From positions 184,930,449 through 184,994,448 of the forward strand of contig NC_081411.1 in NCBI RefSeq assembly GCF_030272615.1: a DNA stretch of 64,000 nucleotides. Reading direction: 5' to 3'. A program made the position numbers and the translations under genes. Shown here one piece after another: positions 36,158-48,701 of this stretch. Position 1 is the stretch's first letter; every line of letters starts with the position of its first letter. Source of the stretch: Cryptomeria japonica. Lineage: Eukaryota; Streptophyta; Pinopsida; Cupressales; Cupressaceae. The notes beneath the pieces are model-generated. The model did no database searches, was not told where the DNA came from, and saw only the letters and a program-made list of their open reading frames with translations.

Positions 36158-37758
36158 TGATAACTCAATGATGAACCACTAGTACCAAACCGGTACTAAG
36201 AGGGGGGGGCTGAATCAGTACAAACACCATTACATCCAAAACCGGTTTGATAGCAAATACTCCAAAAGACTAACAAACAGGGATACCGATAAAATAGAGT
36301 GCAACCGGCAACGTCCAGTATAGCTCAACCAGTCATGAACCAATCACTCAATAAGCTTTCCTCTTGGCTCAATACCATAGTATCATTATATTCTCATGCA
36401 TAAATAAGTAAACTTAACCATCGGATCTTAACAACAATGAGTTCAATGTGTTTTAAAGATAGGCATAAAACATAGAACCTTCATATGCTTAACAGGTAAG
36501 ACAAAGAATCACAAGACAAAAGCATTTCACATGACACACATATTTTTCACGTGGAAACCCAACCAGGAAAAACCACGGTGGGGATGAATACCCACAAGCT
36601 GATTTTTGAACTCTTTAGAAGTCTACTCTATTAGGAGCCTTGTCTGGTTAAGGACAATACAATAGGTTCTAGTAGGAACCGATCTTGTTAGGGATCACCC
36701 AGTTAAGGGATACCTGGTTAAGGGTTAAACCCGCTAGGGTCACCTTGTTAGAGGATTTCAAGAACTCAATAGCTGAAAGGATCTCCTAAGCTTCTCAGAA
36801 CTCATTAGCCTTGAGTTACCCGGTTAAGGGATTTGAAACAAGCCGGTTAAGACCACCCGATTTAAGGGATTTTGAATCAAGCCAGTTAAGGCTACCCTGT
36901 TAGGGGATTTTACAACTATTGAAGTGGTTAGAGATCAACAAGTATTACAATGATTTGTTAACAGCACTTAATGCTAATGCAGATCCGTTTAGGCTCCTCT
37001 TTTCCTTCTGCACATTCACTTTGTAGGTATCTCTTCTCTCCTATGGTCTGGCAAGAATCACGTATCACTTTCCTTGGATACACACAACTTTTTCCAACAA
37101 CCTCAGATAGAAACCCAGCATCGACCTTATAGGAAACATACAGGTCGATAGCAAAAACCCTAAACCCTAAACCTATTAGGTTAAGCAATTCAAACGGTTC
37201 GATCTTGACCATTGAATCATACTACATTAAATGCAACAATCTTGAATCGATCTCAAGACATTCTCCATCATCCATTATCCACCGTTTTCATGGCGGCTGA
37301 TAACCCATCACACATTATCACCATTTGATAGACTTCGCACTATCCCGAGGTGGATAGGAATAGTCTTCTTCATGCAAGATCCTTCACATGCATAGAGCTT
37401 ACATGGCAACATGATCTGTCCTCCATCATACTGCTAACTCGTCACACGAAGATTATCGATTGAGTCACTTGAGTTGCTCCAACCAGAAATCCTGAAGTGG
37501 AAGCTACCTACCAACCGGTAACCATACAATGCTTCCATGTGCCAGTTCACATAACTACATGCCTATTCACCTTGAACAAATGTGCCACTTCACTTTGGCA
37601 TATAAACCGGTTCATACATATGCCGATTCCTCTCTCTTCACCTATCACATGTGCCGGTTCTCACCATGTCTCATATTGACATCAATGACAACATACAATA
37701 TCATTATGTCTTCATGCCAGTTTACATAAGGCTCATGCCAGTTCACATAATGCCAACA
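36158..37758 (-). repeat. Element B 5' LTR (right copy)
   Basis: 1601 bp. Over the aligned stretches it is about 95% like the left copy. It includes the same GGTTAAGGG-type short words (36640-36900). Confidence 0.95.
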
Positions 37759-37763
37759 AATGG

Positions 37764-39813
37764 AAAATACAAAGAAATACCACAAGGAGTATAAGACATC
37801 ACTAATCTTGAGAAACAAAGCCTCCAATCTTAGGATCTTAACTCACTCAAACATATGCAAGAGAACACAACACAAAAAGAACAAAACAAACAAAATAAGA
37901 CAACACACAAAAGACATACGACAAAACAAAACACACAAGACCACACATGAACTAGCTGAAGAGACCTCGATAATCCAATGTCTCAAACAACTAATTGAAA
38001 CACAAAGAAAAATACCATCACATAAATACCAATAATCACATAGAAGAGTAAAGCTAACATCATCATGAACCATCAATAGTAAAACTATGGGTTCATGAGA
38101 CGAAGGAGAGAGAGGACATGAATAGACACTTTGGTGATCCATGAGAAGAAAGGCAAACAAGAAGAAACCATGGACATCTCACCCCTAGAATTAGGTGATC
38201 CATGGAGAAAAAGGACATGTAAAACTATCCCCTAGAGTCTGTCTAGGTGATCCATGTAAGGGACGAAGGTGAGAACGTCGTTAGTTCCACTCAACCTCAT
38301 GCGTGTGTGTGCAATTGAAGTTCAAAGCACCTCATGGGAGTCTATTCCCGAGTATGCTACAACCTGTATAAGATGTATAGTAAAATTGTCAGGAAAGTGG
38401 TGACATCTTGCTCTAAGACGCTACCCTCTAGTTCCAAGAATATCCCATTGTAAGAGAAAAGCGGTGACATATCACTTTAAGAGGCTATGCTCTAGTTCTG
38501 AGAATGACCCACTATATAAGAGAAACGTGGTGACATATTTCTCTAAGAGGTTGTCCTATGGTTCCAAGAATGACCCACTATATAAGAGAAAAGTGATGAC
38601 ATCTTGCACTAAGAGGTTGTCCTTTGGTTCCAAGAATGACCCATTGTATAAGGGAAAAGCGACGACATATTTCTCTAAGAGGCTGCCCTCTGGTTCTGAG
38701 AATGACCCACTATAAGAGAAATAACGTGTAACATAATACAAAAGGAGCAGTGTGGGTGCCCCCCGCCTTAGAACAAGGATACCTTTCTTTCACACAAAGA
38801 AGATATCCATCATGCAACAATGTCATAAATACAAGAAAAAGAGGGTATACTCTTTAAGATAGGATAAGAAGTTGAAAAAAAGATACCTTTCTATAAGTGT
38901 AAAGGAGATCCTTGGAGGAGAAGAGATCTTTGTTTAAAAGACATCTACCCCCAAGAGGATTTGTCTTAAACAAATATAACATCTTCTAGAATGAAGTATA
39001 GAAGAGAACAAGAATGAAATCCTTTCTCCTATTTCTAAGTGAAAGGGATTCTTGACAAAGGATGATTCACTTTTGTCCCAATGTGGATGGGTGAATTTAT
39101 TATAGATGTACATTACTAGGTGTAAAAGAGGTTGTAGTCAAGGACTTACACCTCTTGTATAAGAGTGAACCCTTGAGAAAACAACAATGATTTCATACAA
39201 GGAATGACATCAAGTAATGAAACTTACACAATCCATAACATAGGAAAGAGTGGATCCTTTAAGATAGAGAGAGAGAGAAATCATTCCGCCCCCCCCCCCC
39301 CCAAGTGTAGAGACAATGAGAAGGACTTGCACAATCTTCTAGAAAGAGATTAAGCATAAGAAAATGCTCAATAAACTTACATGAACATATGCAAGAAAAG
39401 ACATTAGTATATGAAAAATACACATCTCAAGAAGTGGTAATCTTCTAAGAGATGAAAGAAATAAAATCACATATTCCTCAAGAGGGATTAGTCATAAGAA
39501 CATATCATGATAATTATATATAAAAAATGCAACCTCTAAAGGAAATAATGATAAATGAAATATAAAGAAAGGGAAAGGAGCAGAATCCTTGCCCCTCAAG
39601 TGAGAAGAACAAGGAGAAACATTACACATCTCCTAATGGGGATTATTTCCAAGTGATACACATTCCTAATGGAACAAATCCTCTCAAGGAAGGGTCATGT
39701 ACTCTAAGAGAGATCATTCCATTTTAGGGGCATATCATACTTGTGAATAACCAAAACCATAGAAGAGGTAATTTTTTCGAAAGAATGAAGGTAAGCAAAG
39801 AAGTGTATTACTT
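37764..39813. other. Unassigned flank right of B, with repeats
   Basis: No recognisable gene is present. 37850-37945 is an A/C-rich low-complexity stretch. 38390-38716 is a tandem repeat, described separately. 39289-39302 is a run of 14 C. The rest is A-rich DNA without homology I can name. It is the locus into which B and F inserted, possibly an older decayed element. Confidence 0.4.
38390..38716. repeat. ~65-bp tandem repeat, five units
   Basis: Five imperfect units of 62-66 bp, each with a GTGACAT-type word, CTAAGAGG, CTCTGGTTC and GAATGACCCA followed by TATAAGAGAAA. Because three units are about 66 bp (22 codons), open frames appear on both strands. Confidence 0.92.
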
Positions 39814-40691
39814 GTATACACATAAAATTGGCTATGAGAAATTAAATAAATATTTTATATTTTATTAATAATTATTCCTCTATTAAATAGTTAATTTAAA
39901 AAGATTAATTTATTTAATTCATTTCATGTCCTTCTATTAATTAATTTATTTGAAACATTTTATTAATTAATTCATTATATCCTTTTCTTATAACCATTTA
40001 ATTAAATATCTAATATTTAATTATTCCTCTATCTACTATCCAATAGTCTCATTAATTAAATAATTTCTTAATTATTTAATCCCTTTTCCAACTCACCTTT
40101 CATTCTCCACATCACTTCTTTGAAAACTCATCCATCATGTGGCTAAATTAATTCAACAAAATTAAATTAAATAAAATAATTTATTAGCCACTTATCTCCA
40201 ACTTCCAAAACAAAATGAAATGTTGTGTACGTACACATATTTCCTAACTTTATTTTATATTCTCTGCAACATCCCTATATTTTAGGAGGAATTGAGTCCA
40301 CTTGTCCTCTCATTCCTACATCTTCTCCAACTATCCTATATCCTCTCAAGTATTCAACTCCGTCAAGGTGAGATGAGTGAAACTTGTCTTCTCCTTCCCC
40401 CTTTCTCTCAACCTTCAACTTCTTGCTCATAGGCATCCAATTTTCAAGATTCGATCATGACCGATAATCTCTGCCACCTAATCTCATGCACTCAAAAATT
40501 TGTAAAAAGAGGTCTCCTAATCCATTTTGAAACTAATATACTAATAGATAATCTTATAGTCATTCTAGGAGTCTTTATCTTGCATCCGCGAGTCTGAGTT
40601 TGAAGCAATTTGCAATTTTAGAATTTCTTTCATAGCTTAATATCATGTTAGTTTAAATCATTTGCATATGCATATCATAGTATCAGTTAAC

Positions 40692-42199
40692 TCATGCAGA
40701 GGCCTACCCAAAATCCTAATAACAAGCCCAAATTGGGTTAGGCTAGTGACCCCTCAAAAACTCATTAGGGTCCTGCAAGGAAGGACTCTATACCTTGGAT
40801 GAAACTTCTCACACACTCACTAGTCTTAGGCCTACTCAAGATGAGTAAAAGGATTCAACTCTTCAAACTTACCTTACTGGTGACCCCTACTCTTAGGGAT
40901 TTGGGATTTGGCCAACACATAACATCTAAGACCTCTTCCAAGAACTGGTTTTGATCTTGAGCATCAAATCCTTATACCTTGCTTGTAAACCTACCCCCTA
41001 GGCTTGTAGCCCTATTTGACGATAGAATGGATCTTAACTCAAAAAAAATTCCACACACCCATACAAAAAAATTATCATTTCAAACACCCTTTTGAAATTT
41101 ATATTGATCACAAAAATGGTTTGATCAGATCTACAAATATAAGTTTTGCTCCCTTTAAAGGCTAAGAGACCTAATAGGGGTAATTATCCCTATTTTCCAA
41201 AGCAACTACCTTTACTGGTATAAAAAATGAAACATAAAATTAATTGGCATGTGGGGGGTAGTGAGAAACTTATAATTCCAGGGTTGCATGCCTGGAATCC
41301 ATCGCTAAGACAAATTATGATGACTGTCCTAAAACTAGTCCTAGGTAGTCACATAGAGATGCCTACCTAAATTTGTTCTTTTCTCCACACCAAAAAAGTC
41401 CCCCTTGTAAAAAAACATGAAAAAACTAAAATAAAAAGTCTTATCCTACACCCCTCCAAAGTAAGAGTCCTCTAATGGACTAGAGTGCAAGATGAAGCCA
41501 TTTTGATTCAAAACCCTCAAATTTCGGGTCACAGTTAGTAAAATGGAGGGTTCTCTCTACTCTGGAATGGTTAAGACCTAATACCACCACCAAAAGAAGG
41601 ATAATTCATAGAGCTATCTAATACATGGATGGTGGGGTTCAAATCAATCTATACAGTCATGTACAACACCTACAAACTCAAAATTTCTGGAAAAAGCTAT
41701 AGTATTTTGTGTATTTCTGATTCTCAAACTCCAACTCCAATAACAACACCCTTAGGACTCATTCCCAAAAGTCTTATAAAAATCTCCAATGGTTTCCCAC
41801 AAAATTTTGAGTAGGTTGGAGCCTTTGAAAGGCTTCCCCCAACCAATTTAAAAAAAGTTGCACTTTTGCACTCAAAAGTTGCATTTTACAAAAGTTGCAT
41901 TTTTGCAATTTTGCACAAAAAGTTGTCATGCTATCTAGGGTTGGGATCCACACACATAGACCAAACAAACACACATAAAACATGTCTAAAACCTATCAAA
42001 CATAAATCTAAACCATCTACTACCCCTTCTTTACCACATTGTCCCAATTGGCTTCTCAAATTGCCTCATTGGTGACATGGGATTATATGGTGGGGTTTAT
42101 TTGCATACATGAAACAAAAGACACACTAACACACCCTAATTATCTTAATATTCATCCTTAGGGTCATGAATATCTTTTTGATAAGGTGCTCCTGCACCA
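40692..42199 (-). repeat. Element D 3' LTR
   Basis: 1508 bp, matching 46921-48422 throughout (for example the shared stretch around GACCTCTTCCAAGAA(C/T)TGG). Confidence 0.95.
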
Positions 42200-42222
42200 T
42201 ACTCCCCGAGAGAAGAGATCTC
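42200..42222 (-). promoter_or_regulatory. Element D polypurine tract
   Basis: On the minus strand the tract ends CTCTTCTCTCGGGGAGTA directly before the LTR start TGGTGCAGG. The G/A run is short and mixed, so the exact primer is uncertain. Confidence 0.55.
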
Positions 42223-42560
42223 AAGCCCACTTGAGATCAGAGTTTGTAAATCTCTACCATGATTGGATATTTGCTCACTTGTCATCCAAACCACCTCAGA
42301 GTCTGGTTTATCCATCTAAGTCACCAAATAATCAATTTACTCCTTGTTCCTTGTCTTCTTTGTGACTCTAGTGTCTAACACTTTTCTCAATTTAGGTGAT
42401 TCCTTCCTTGGAACGTCATTGTCTACTGCAACCTGCATTGGTTTCTCTTCTTCATTTTAAGTACCTTTGGAAATTACAAGATCACACACATTAAAAATGG
42501 GTGATAATCCAAGATCAGGAGGAATTTGGATCTCATAGGCATTTTTTCCACACTTCTTCA
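42223..42560 (-). pseudogene. Element D chromodomain after integrase, fossil
   Basis: On the minus strand 42430-42260 gives LRKVLDTRVTKKTRNKE followed by IDYLV and MDKPDSEVVWMTSEQI, which fits the chromodomain pattern (IL-D-R ... YLV-W ... W-). In chromoviruses this domain directs integration to particular chromatin. Some residues of the usual aromatic cage are not kept. Broken. Confidence 0.65.
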
Positions 42561-43694
42561 ATATCTAACATGGTCCAATCTTCCTTTGTATGATTTTTGT
42601 GTATTTGCCTTTTAGTAGTCTCGCCTTCTTCAAATGTACCCATACCAAATCCCCAACACTAAACTGTACATCTCTCTTCTTCTTATTAGCATGAGCTTTA
42701 TACTTCACTGCAAATTGTTGGAGATGAGACTTGACTTGGTCATGCACCTCTTTAATGGCTGATGCAAATGCTTCACCATCTGCACTAAAGACTTCTTCTT
42801 TGGGTAAATCTCTTAACTCCAACACTCCCCTTGGGTGTATGCCATAAACAATCTGAAAAGGAGATTTACTAATACTCCTATTTATGGTGTCATTTTATGA
42901 TAATTCTACCTATGACAAAATGCTATCCCACTTCTCTCCATGTTGCCTTGTTAAACACCTTAATAGGTTTCCTAATGACCTATTGACAACTTGAATTTGC
43001 CCATCCATTTGAGGATGGTAGGATGATGAAAAAGCTAGGTTAGTCCCCAACTTCTTCCGAAGGGTCCTCCAAAAGTGACCTATGAACTTCACATCTCTAT
43101 CTGAAACAATGTTTAAGGGCAATCCATGTATCCGGACTATCTCTTTGAAGAATAGGTCTGCAACATATGATGCATCACAAGAAGTCTTACATGGAAGAAA
43201 TGAGCTATTTTACTAAACTTGCCCACTACTACAAAGACACTGTCAAATCCTCTCCTTGTTCTAGGAAAACCCAACACAAAGTCCATACTTATGCTCTCCC
43301 ATGGCCTAGAATGAATGGGTAAAGGCTGATATAACCTTGCATTTGTATACTTTCCTTTGGCTTTCTAACATATGACACATGTCTCCAGAAACTTTCTCAC
43401 ATCCGCCTACAATTTTGGCCAAAAATAATGTCTCTTCACAAGATCTGGGGTCTTGTCAAGACCAAAATGACTTGCCATAACTCCACAATGCTTCTTCCTA
43501 ATAGTATATAATCTCATGGAACATTTAGGAATACACAACTGCACTCCTTTGAACAACAATCCATCTTGTATCAGAAACTCAAAAAACTTAATATGATATC
43601 GGTCACCAAAAGTTTCACATATCTTGTAGATCTCTCCAAAATCTTCATCAACAACATACATACTCTTCAAGGAATCAATACCAACACTCTCCAT
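42561..43694 (-). pseudogene. Element D integrase, fossil
   Basis: Blocks seen in order: RKKHCGVMASHFGLDKTPDL with RHYFWPKL (zinc-site region), MPLNIVSDRDVKFIGHFWRT and KLGTNLAFSSSYHPQMDGQI (second Asp and Glu region), RSLGNLLRCLTRQHGEKWDS, then the C-terminal KKKRDVQFSVGDLVWVHLKK and KGKYTKIIQRKIGPC block. These are classic gypsy integrase signatures. Multiple breaks. Confidence 0.9.
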
Positions 43695-44356
43695 TGGTTT
43701 ACAATCAAAACCTTCCTGCTCAAGGGATCTACAACTTTATTCTTGACTATATTCTTGTGTTTGAGGGTGAATGTGAAAGCTTGTAGGGTCTCTACCCATT
43801 TCATGTGTTGATGATTAAGCTTCTCTTGACTATTTATGAAACCAAGTGCCTGATTATTAGTAAATACAATGAACTCCTTAGGCAATAAATAGTGCATCCA
43901 CTTCTTCAAGGATTGTACTAGAGCATACATCTCCAAGTCATAAGATGAGTATCTCTTCTTAGGATCATTTAGCTTTTCACTAAAAAAAGCAATAGGCCTT
44001 CCTTCCTAACCGAGTACTACTCCAATGGCCATGTGGATTGCATCACATTCCACCTAAAACATCTTGCTAGTGTCTAGTAAGGCAAGGACTAGTTGTTTTG
44101 CAACCTTATTATTCAATGTCTCAAATGAATCATCTGCCTCTTTGGTCCAACTGAACCTGCATTTTTGTCCTCCCTTTATGGTGTCAAGCATGGGTGCACA
44201 AACATGAATAAATCCTCTTATGAATTTCCTATAAAAATTTGCTAAACCATGGAAGCTCCAGACATCATTCATAGTTCTAGGTGTAGGCCAAGACAATATA
44301 GCACTCACCTTCTCTTGATCCATTTTCAACTCACCTTGTGAGATTACAAAACTCAA
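43667..44356 (-). pseudogene. Element D RT thumb and RNase H, fossil
   Basis: ISQGELKMDQEKVSAILSWP and MNDVWSFHGLANFYRKFIRG form the connection block. CRFSWTKEADDSFETLNNKV opens the RNase H. KKWMHYLLPKEFIVFTNNQA and MKWVETLQAFTFTLKHKNIV are its later blocks. Standard gypsy order. Several breaks. Confidence 0.88.
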
Positions 44357-44368
44357 GTAGATTCTCTC

Positions 44369-44960
44369 TTACTGCATGAACAAACACTTCTCCAAATTGA
44401 TCATTAGTTTCTCTTCATGTAACCTCTTGAGAACCATATCTATGTATTTGAGGTTCTCTTCCCTTGTGTGACTGAAGATCAAGATATCATCTAGGTATAC
44501 TATGACAATTTTTCCTATTAATTCCACCAAGACTTCATTCATTAACCTCATAAAGGTACTAGGTGTGTTGGATAAACCAAATGGCATGACTTTCTATTCA
44601 TATAACCCCTCATTAGTTTTAAAGGCTATTTTCCATTCATCCCCTAGCCTTATTTTAATTTGATGGTATCCTCTTTTTAGATCCATTTTTGTAAAATATT
44701 TAGCACTCCCTAAGCAATCAAGCAAATCCTCTATTCTAGGGATTGGGAACCTATACCTTATTGTTATCTTGTTGGTGGATATTGAGTCTGTACAAAGCCT
44801 CCAAGTGCCTTCCTTCTTGGGTGAAAGGATTGTAGGTACTTAGACTCTTTACAATTAGTCCTGATTCAAGAAACTCTTCAATCTTCCTTGCCATTTCTGC
44901 ATTCTAGTCTGGGGTAAGCTTGTAGGCTGCCTTGTTTGGCAATGTAGATCCAGGAATCGG
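44369..44960 (-). pseudogene. Element D reverse transcriptase, fossil
   Basis: [20 protein letters not shown] and [20 protein letters not shown] contain the FGL-N-P-TF and YLDD blocks of gypsy RT. Upstream, decayed blocks (LPNKAAYKLTP, EFLESGLI) are visible toward 44940. Many breaks in the N-terminal half. Confidence 0.88.
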
Positions 44961-45404
44961 ATCTATTCAATGACTAGTGTCCCTTACTGGTTGTAGGGAC
45001 CTTTGCATTCCATCTAAGATGATACCTTGATTCTTATCAAGCAACTATCTAACTATTAGGTTTATGTGCTTTGGTCCTCCTTCTTTCTCTTCCGCATAAT
45101 GCTCTTTCCTTGTCACTTTTGGGCTAGTCATGAGGGCATAGAAAACTGCACCTTTCTCTACAATCTCCCTCATGAACTATTTACCTTATATCATTAGCAC
45201 TCTTGTATCCTTCCCTTTTGATTCTATCTCTTCCTCTATCAGAGGCAAGAGTTATATCACCTTACCATGCTTTATGATTGAGTAGTTGTTCCTTAACCGA
45301 TCATGATGAGCTTTCAAGTCATACTACCATGGTCTCCCAAACAAGAGATGTCATGCATCCATTTTGGCTATGTCAAAGAGAAATCTATCGTTGTAAGATC
45401 CAAT

Positions 45405-46900
45405 CTAAAACTCCACCCAAGCCTGCTCTTCCACCACTGCTTGCTCGCCTTGGGTGAGCCATGAAAACTTATAGGGATATGGGTGAGGCAACTTCCTAAG
45501 CTTAAGCTTTTCTACCATTTCAAGTGATACAAAATTTTCAGTGGATCTGGAGTCTATCAGAACCTTGCATACCTTTCCTCCTACCTTGCAAGTGGTTTTG
45601 AAAAGATATTTCCTTTGTGTAGGCTCCTTGTTAGGCACTTTCATGGTGGTTACTACCCTCCTCATCATCAGAGCCTCTCCTCTTTCAAGATATTCATAGC
45701 TATCAGGAGCATTAACATTTTTATAAGTGCTTGCAGTTGCCACACTTTGACAATCAAATTCCTGCTCCAAATTGCTTATCCTTTCTCCCATGGAGCTAGA
45801 AGCCTTCTCTGGACACCTATTGGTCATATGCCCTTCTTGATTACAGTTGTAGTACCTAGGAGGTCCTCTACCTTGGGATGTCCCTCTAGAGGGTGGTCTT
45901 CTACCCCTAAAGCTTCCTCTTGGATTGTAGCCTCCTCCTTGATTGTAACTACTCTCTCCTCTATTTCCTTCTTGGATAGAGTCTCCTTGATAACCAAAAC
46001 CATTTCCTCTACCTCTGAAAGGGCCTCTTCCTCCTCTTTGTTGTCTCCCTTTACCTCTGCCATTTTGATCTTGCCTTCTCTTCAACTTCTCCTCCACCTT
46101 GAGTGCCAATTGAAATCACTTTTGGACTATCTTTGGGGTGTGGAGATTCACGTCTTCTTGGATTGTAAACCTCAACCCATTGAGATACCTTACCACCTTC
46201 TCATCTTCACTCTCTTTCACCTTAGTCCTCACACACAACTTCATGAACTCCTTAGTATAGGAACTCATGTCCATCTCCTTTTATTTCAAATTTTGTCTCC
46301 TCCTATGCAATTGGATATTGTAATCCATTGGGACATAGGATTCTTTTACCAAAGCAATCATCTTCTTCCATGTAGCTACTCTTTTCTTTCCCTTTTTCAC
46401 CCTCTCATCTTGGATGAAAGTCCACAAAGTTAGTGCAGCTCCTTTCATTTTGGATTGGGCTATCTTCACCCTTTGGTGGTCTGGTATGTCTTCACTATCA
46501 AAGAAATTGTCCAAGGAGTCTATCCACTCCATCACGTTGTTAGGCTCCATCTTGCCTGCAAATACTGGCAGATCCATCTTCACATCCATTATTCTTCTCT
46601 CCATGGACTTGAGGACACTCATCACCTGGGTCTTTGGTCTACAGGTACCTCTATCTCTTCCTACATAGGGATCTCCTCTTCATCCCCTTCTTCTTCAGAG
46701 TCTTTCTCTCCCCTCTCCACTTTGTCCTTCAATGGGTCCATCTCATTTCTCAAGGCGTGATTCTCAGCCTTGACTACTCTACTTTTTTCCATCTTCTTCT
46801 TCACTAGGACATTCAACTCTGCATTGGTCATTCTTGAAGGTGCCTCATGGGATCCTTCTTCTTCCAACATCTTGTCTTCTCCTTCTCTTCCAAAGGACAC
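45405..46900 (-). pseudogene. Element D gag and protease, fossil
   Basis: Three open stretches in order. 46900-46661 is an acidic coiled arm (RMTNAELNVLVKKKMEKSRV). 46625-46281 is a capsid-type stretch (KMEPNNVMEWIDSLDNFFDS, RVKIAQSKMKGAALTLWTFI). 46109-45405 is an RG/GQ-rich linker with a knuckle (NCNQEGHMTNRC), then protease (KVGGKVCKVLIDSRSTENFV). The order gag-knuckle-protease is normal for chromoviruses. Few breaks in this part. Confidence 0.88.
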
Positions 46901-46907
46901 TCCTTTT

Positions 46908-46918
46908 CTCTGACACCA
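46908..46918 (-). promoter_or_regulatory. Element D primer-binding site
   Basis: TGGTGTCAGAG on the minus strand, two bases inside the 5' LTR. It differs by one base from the iMet site of element B. Confidence 0.85.
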
Positions 46919-46920
46919 CT

Positions 46921-48422
46921 TGATGTAGAGGCCTACCCAAACTCATAATAACAAGCCCAGACTAGGTTAGGCCAATGACCCCTCAACAACTCATTAGGGT
47001 CCTACAAGGAAGGACTCTACACCTTGAATGAAACTACTCATGCACTCACTAGTCTTAGGCCTACTCAAGATGAGTAAAAGGCTTCAACTCTTCAAACATA
47101 CCTTACCAGTGACCCCTACTCTTAGGGATATGGGATTTGGCCAACACATAACATCTAAGACCTCTTCCAAGAATTGGTTTTGATCTTGGGCATCAAATCC
47201 TTATACCTTCTTTGTAAACCTACCCCCTAGGCTTGTAGCCCTATTTGATGATAGAATGGATCTTAACTCAAAAATGTTCCATGCACCCATACAAAAAACT
47301 TATCATTTCAGAAACCCTTTTGAAATTTATATTGATCCCCAAAATGGTTTGATCAAATCTGCAAATATAAGGTCTACTCCCTTTAGAGGCTAAGAGACCT
47401 AATAGGAGCAATTAGCCCTATTTTCCAAAGAAACTACCTTTACCGGTAGACCAAATGAAAAATAAAATTAATAGGAATGTGTGGGGTAGTGACAAACTTA
47501 TAATTCCAGGGTTGCATGCTTGGAGTCCATCGCTAAGACAAATTATGATGATTGTCCTAAAACTTGTCCTAGGTAGTCACATAGAGATACCTACCTAAAT
47601 TTGTTCTTTTCTCCACACAAGAAAGTCTCCCCTATAAAAAAACCATGAAAACACTAAAATAAAAATTCTTATCCTGCATCCCTCCAAAGGAAGAGTTCTT
47701 CTAATGGACTGGAGTGCAAGATGAAGCCATTTTGATTCAAAACCCTCTCCAAACCCTCAAATTTCGGGTCAAAGTCAGTAAAATGGAGGGTTCTCTCTAC
47801 TCTCGAATGGTTAAGACCTTAGACCACCACCAAAATAAGGATAATTCATTCTCCTATCTACTCCATGGATGGTGGGGTTCAAATCAATTTGTACACTCAC
47901 GTACAACACTTGTAAACTCAGAATTTATGTGAAAACTATAGTATTTTGTGTATTTCTGATTCTCAAACTCCAACTCAAATCACAGAACCCTTAGGAATCA
48001 TTCCCAAAAGTCTCATACAAATATCCAATGGTTTCCCACTAAATTTTGAGTAGGTTGGAGCCATTTAAAGGCTTCCCCTAGCCAATTTACAAAAAGTTAA
48101 ACTTTTGCACTCAAAAGTTGCATTTTTGCAATTTTTTACAACAAGTTGTCATGCTCTCTAAGGTTGGGATCTACACACATGGACCAACCAAAGACACATA
48201 AAACATGTCTAAAACCTATCAAACATAGATCTAAACCATCTACTACCCCTTCTTTACCGCATTGTCCTAATTGGCTTCTCAAATTGCCTCAGTGGTGACA
48301 TGAGCTTACATGGTGGGGTTTATTTGCATACATGAAACACAGGACACGCTAACACACCCTAATGATCCTAGTCTTCATCCTCGGGGTCATGAATAGCTTG
48401 CTGATAAGGTGCTCTTTCACCA
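46921..48422 (-). repeat. Element D 5' LTR
   Basis: 1502 bp. On the plus strand it starts TGATGTAGAGGCCTACC and ends TTTCACCA, followed by the TTAAC target copy. Confidence 0.95.
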
Positions 48423-48683
48423 TTAACTATCAGTCCATTCTTCATATGCCATCTTGGAAGATACCAATGCTTGTCTGAGAGCAAATTATTTGCAACCAGG
48501 AATAGTGGAGTTAGGACACAATGAGGTGTAAATCATGGAAGGTATAATCTTGTTTATTTAATTTACGTCATGCTATTTCATTGGTTGAAATTAAATTTCC
48601 TTTAGCTTTCCTTTTTATATTTTATGATGGACTAACAAGTTTTAGGATATTTCTTTGGAGTTCAACTTTAACCTCAACATTTT

Positions 48684-48701
48684 TGGCACCCACCGTGGAG
48701 C
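48684..48701 (+). promoter_or_regulatory. Element F primer-binding site
   Basis: TGGCACCCACCGTGGAGC follows the LTR end at 48679. It is the TGGC-CCC-CCGTGG type seen in Tat-like elements and resembles the element C site. Confidence 0.7.

Larger units (their letters stand above)
18636..37758 (-). mobile_element. Element B: Ty1/copia retrotransposon with both LTRs, split by element C
   Basis: LTRs lie at 18636-20062 and 36158-37758 (TG...CA ends on the plus strand: TGATAACTCAATG ... TGCCAACA). Target-site copies flank it: GATGG at 18631-18635 and AATGG at 37759-37763, four of five alike. The Met-tRNA primer site, gag, protease, integrase, RT, RNase H and polypurine tract follow in copia order on the minus strand. 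The integrase-before-RT order and the RNase H motifs make it copia, perhaps SIRE/Maximus- or Tork-type. The LTRs differ by about 5% by eye (very roughly 10-15 My at a slow tree rate). Apart from the 11.7 kb insertion of C it has only a handful of breaks. Confidence 0.95.
40692..48422 (-). mobile_element. Element D: Ty3/gypsy chromovirus with both LTRs, inside the F LTR
   Basis: LTRs lie at 40692-42199 (1508 bp) and 46921-48422 (1502 bp). Perfect 5-bp target copies TTAAC flank it at 40687-40691 and 48423-48427. On the minus strand: primer site, gag with zinc knuckle, protease, RT, RNase H, integrase, a chromodomain-like stretch and polypurine tract. The LTRs differ by about 6-7% by eye (very roughly 15 My at a slow rate). 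The coding part has more than ten breaks. The chromodomain after integrase marks the chromovirus branch. Confidence 0.95.

Noticed and set aside
38464-38741. 22-residue repeat protein suggested by an open frame
   Set aside because: The repeat unit is about 66 bp, so frames stay open on both strands. There is no other sign of coding.
39289-39302. Run of 14 C as a polypurine tract (G run on the minus strand)
   Set aside because: No LTR start follows on the minus strand, so it is treated as a simple repeat.
45615-46433. 272-codon plus-strand frame
   Set aside because: Lies opposite the gag/knuckle region of element D. The length follows from low-complexity RG-rich DNA, and it has no recognisable domain.
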